Shown piece after piece: positions 3,736 through 5,176 of a DNA stretch of 5,176 bases. Where the stretch lies: the NCBI GenBank assembly GCA_947174685.1, contig CAMWJY010000082.1, positions 1-5,176 on the forward strand, given 5' to 3'. Every line of letters starts with the position of its first letter. Position 1 is the first letter of the stretch. The notes under the pieces were generated by a model. That model worked only from the letters and a program-made list of their open reading frames with translations. It did no database searches and was not told the DNA's origin. Source of the stretch: an uncultured Mollicutes bacterium (GTDB taxonomy: Bacteria > Bacillota_I > Bacilli_A > Acholeplasmatales > Anaeroplasmataceae). The position numbers and the translations under genes are program-made.

Positions 3736-5176
3736 ATGGAGTTTAGAGATTTATTTAGGGATAAGTACAGAGTGGCTTTACTAGCCGCAAGAGAGAATAA
3801 TCAAGAAGGAGCTTTAGCAGGCTTAATTGATTTATGTAATCTTTTTTCAGAGCAGTATAAAAAAAATAATGGAGATCCAATTCTTATTAAAGCTAAACTC
3901 TGCTATTGGAAAGAGACTTTCGAAAAGTATGTATACATAATTCGTAAATTTGGACTAGGTGATCGAAGAGTTCAGAAATTATTCGGACTTGTAGAAGATC
4001 AAAATTTGCCATCTTTTGCGGATATAATAAAGGGAGAAGGTAAATTAGATGTTTCTGAGGACGCCGGCTCCTCAGAACATATTTCTATAGAGGGAATTAT
4101 TCCTCCAAGTGTCCCTGAAGAAATACCAGAGGAAAAACAAATTGAAAATCCAACTCCTTTAGCTCCTCTAATGGAAAAACCACAAATTCCTATAGTGCCT
4201 TTTAATGAAAAGCCTGTCTATAATCCAGAATGTTTAAGAGATTTTATAGGCCAAGCTCATATTGTAAAAGCACTATTAAAGGAAATTGCTATTGCGAAAA
4301 ATGAAGGAAGAAAACATCTTGATAATATTTTATTATTTGGTAATCCTGGATTAGGAAAAACCACTTTGATGAAATTGATTGCAGATGAACTGGGTGTTAA
4401 ATTTGAATTGCTAGATTGTTCACAATTTAGAAACAGTCAACAATCTTTAAAAGCTTTACAGAATTTCTTTATGCGAATAGCAAGAGATAATGAACCTGTA
4501 GTTATAGCATTAGATGAAGTACATATGCTTACAAATGAACTTCAATCAAGTTTACTAACATTATTAAATAATCGTGTTTATGTTTCACCTTTAGATGTGA
4601 ATGGACAATGCAAACGTATCCCTATTGAGGAATTTACTTTTATTGCTGCAACAACAGATGATGATAAAGTTTTAGATACAATTAAGAATAGATGCCTTAG
4701 ATTAACGTTCCAATTGGTAGATTATACTTTTGATGAATTAAAACAGATTTATAAAAACAAAGTAATGTCCAAAGGATTAACAATAACAGATGAAGCAATT
4801 GAGACATGTATTCCTCGTAGTCGTGGTGCTATTCGTTATGTTAATTCTATTGTTGATGGACTCAATAATGCTTTATACAATGATGAAGGCATTCGTGTAT
4901 CTACAAATATAGATTTAGATCTTGCATTAGCTTATTTTGAAGAAAAAGGGATTGATGCAATAGGTTTAGGAAAGAAGGACATTGAGATTCTCAATGTTAT
5001 AAAGGAAGAAACAAGAGGAACAATTAGTGCTGATGTTTTATCAGCTAGAGTCGGATTGGAAACAAAAAAATATCAATCAGAATATGAAAGATATTTGATT
5101 AAGATTGGATTTATTTCAGTAACAGGTAGAGGAAGAAGTCTAACTGAAAAAGCAATAGACTATTTGAGGGAGGAAT
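3736..5176 (+). CDS. RuvB-like AAA+ ATPase with MIT-like N-terminus (3' end cut by window)
   Basis: This frame is open from 3736 to the window edge: 480 codons plus one base. Residues 3-88 are a helical region like the N-termini of the two preceding proteins (helix 3 has I-L-I-K-A-K at 49-54). Residues 89-160 are a Pro/Glu-rich, probably disordered linker. The rest matches RuvB: D-F-I-G-Q (169-173), Walker A G-N-P-G-L-G-K-T-T (202-210), Walker B A-L-D-E-V-H (258-263), sensor 1 A-A-T-T (304-307), arginine finger candidate R319, sensor 2 R367 in S-R-G-A-I-R, and the C-terminal winged-helix signature Y-L-I-K-I-G-F-I (453-460) followed by G-R-G-R-S-L-T (464-470). RuvB is normally about 335 aa and moves Holliday junctions with RuvA. 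The added N-terminal region of about 165 residues and the operon context argue against the housekeeping gene. It may instead remodel DNA or protein within this system. Little of the protein should be missing, since RuvB ends shortly after this signature. Confidence 0.88.
   Translation, partial: MEFRDLFRDKYRVALLAARENNQEGALAGLIDLCNLFSEQYKKNNGDPILIKAKLCYWKETFEKYVYIIRKFGLGDRRVQKLFGLVEDQNLPSFADIIKGEGKLDVSEDAGSSEHISIEGIIPPSVPEEIPEEKQIENPTPLAPLMEKPQIPIVPFNEKPVYNPECLRDFIGQAHIVKALLKEIAIAKNEGRKHLDNILLFGNPGLGKTTLMKLIADELGVKFELLDCSQFRNSQQSLKALQNFFMRIARDNEPVVIALDEVHMLTNELQSSLLTLLNNRVYVSPLDVNGQCKRIPIEEFTFIAATTDDDKVLDTIKNRCLRLTFQLVDYTFDELKQIYKNKVMSKGLTITDEAIETCIPRSRGAIRYVNSIVDGLNNALYNDEGIRVSTNIDLDLALAYFEEKGIDAIGLGKKDIEILNVIKEETRGTISADVLSARVGLETKKYQSEYERYLIKIGFISVTGRGRSLTEKAIDYLREE
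4053..4077 (+). repeat. GC-rich perfect hairpin in the linker of the RuvB-like gene
   Basis: TTCTGAGGA (4053-4061) and TCCTCAGAA (4069-4077) are exactly complementary around a seven-base loop, CGCCGGC. The loop itself contains the palindrome GCCGGC and is strikingly GC-rich for this window. No T-run follows, so it is not a typical intrinsic terminator. It encodes residues 107-114 of the flexible linker, immediately before the shared I-S-I-E-G-I-I motif, where the protein sequence is probably free to vary. Confidence 0.6.

Noticed and set aside
1..5176. CRISPR array, tRNA/rRNA genes, insertion sequence or transposase
   Set aside because: No regularly spaced repeats, no RNA gene signatures and no transposase motifs or terminal inverted repeats were seen.

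Overview
The window looks like part of a low-GC bacterial genome, most likely a Firmicutes/Clostridia-type organism. By eye GC is roughly one third, the Shine-Dalgarno sequences are strong (AGGAG and AAGGTGA types), gene packing is tight, and no in-frame TGA codons or introns are seen. The assignment rests on composition and signals only, not on a marker gene.

Positions 1-193 are non-coding and AT-rich. They hold small dyads, a weak terminator-like hairpin (76-109) that probably ends an upstream transcript, and a plausible sigma-70-type promoter (131-159). From 194 to the right edge there is one plus-strand operon of five genes, with gaps of 21, 11 and 14 bases and one 8-base overlap. (1) 194-874 is a mostly helical protein of 226 aa that I do not recognise. 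(2) 896-1525 is a 209-aa helical protein with the layout of ESCRT-III/Snf7 proteins. (3) 1537-2739 is a classical AAA ATPase of the Vps4/katanin/spastin type with an N-terminal MIT-like helical region. (4) 2732-3721 is a cytoplasmic trypsin/HtrA-like serine protease with a similar N-terminal helical region. (5) 3736 to the window end is a RuvB-like AAA+ ATPase with a third such N-terminal region; its last codons lie outside the window.

Read together, this is a candidate bacterial ESCRT-like system: a filament-forming Snf7-like protein (perhaps two), a Vps4-like remodelling ATPase, and two further enzymes (protease and RuvB-like motor) that appear to be docked to the same assembly by MIT-like adaptor domains. 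Two features tie the genes together beyond proximity. The third helix of the N-terminal domain shares an I-L-[LI]-K-A-K motif between genes 4 and 5. A short linear motif, roughly I-[DS]-[YFI]-x-G-[IL]-[IV]-[EP]-[EP], recurs in the C-terminal tail of gene 2, where eukaryotic and archaeal ESCRT-III proteins carry MIT-interacting motifs, and in the linkers of genes 4 and 5. The biological role (membrane repair, division, stress or phage defence) cannot be read from the sequence.

Two perfect inverted repeats lie inside coding sequence (2833-2899 in gene 4, 4053-4077 in gene 5) and are reported separately as possible RNA structures.
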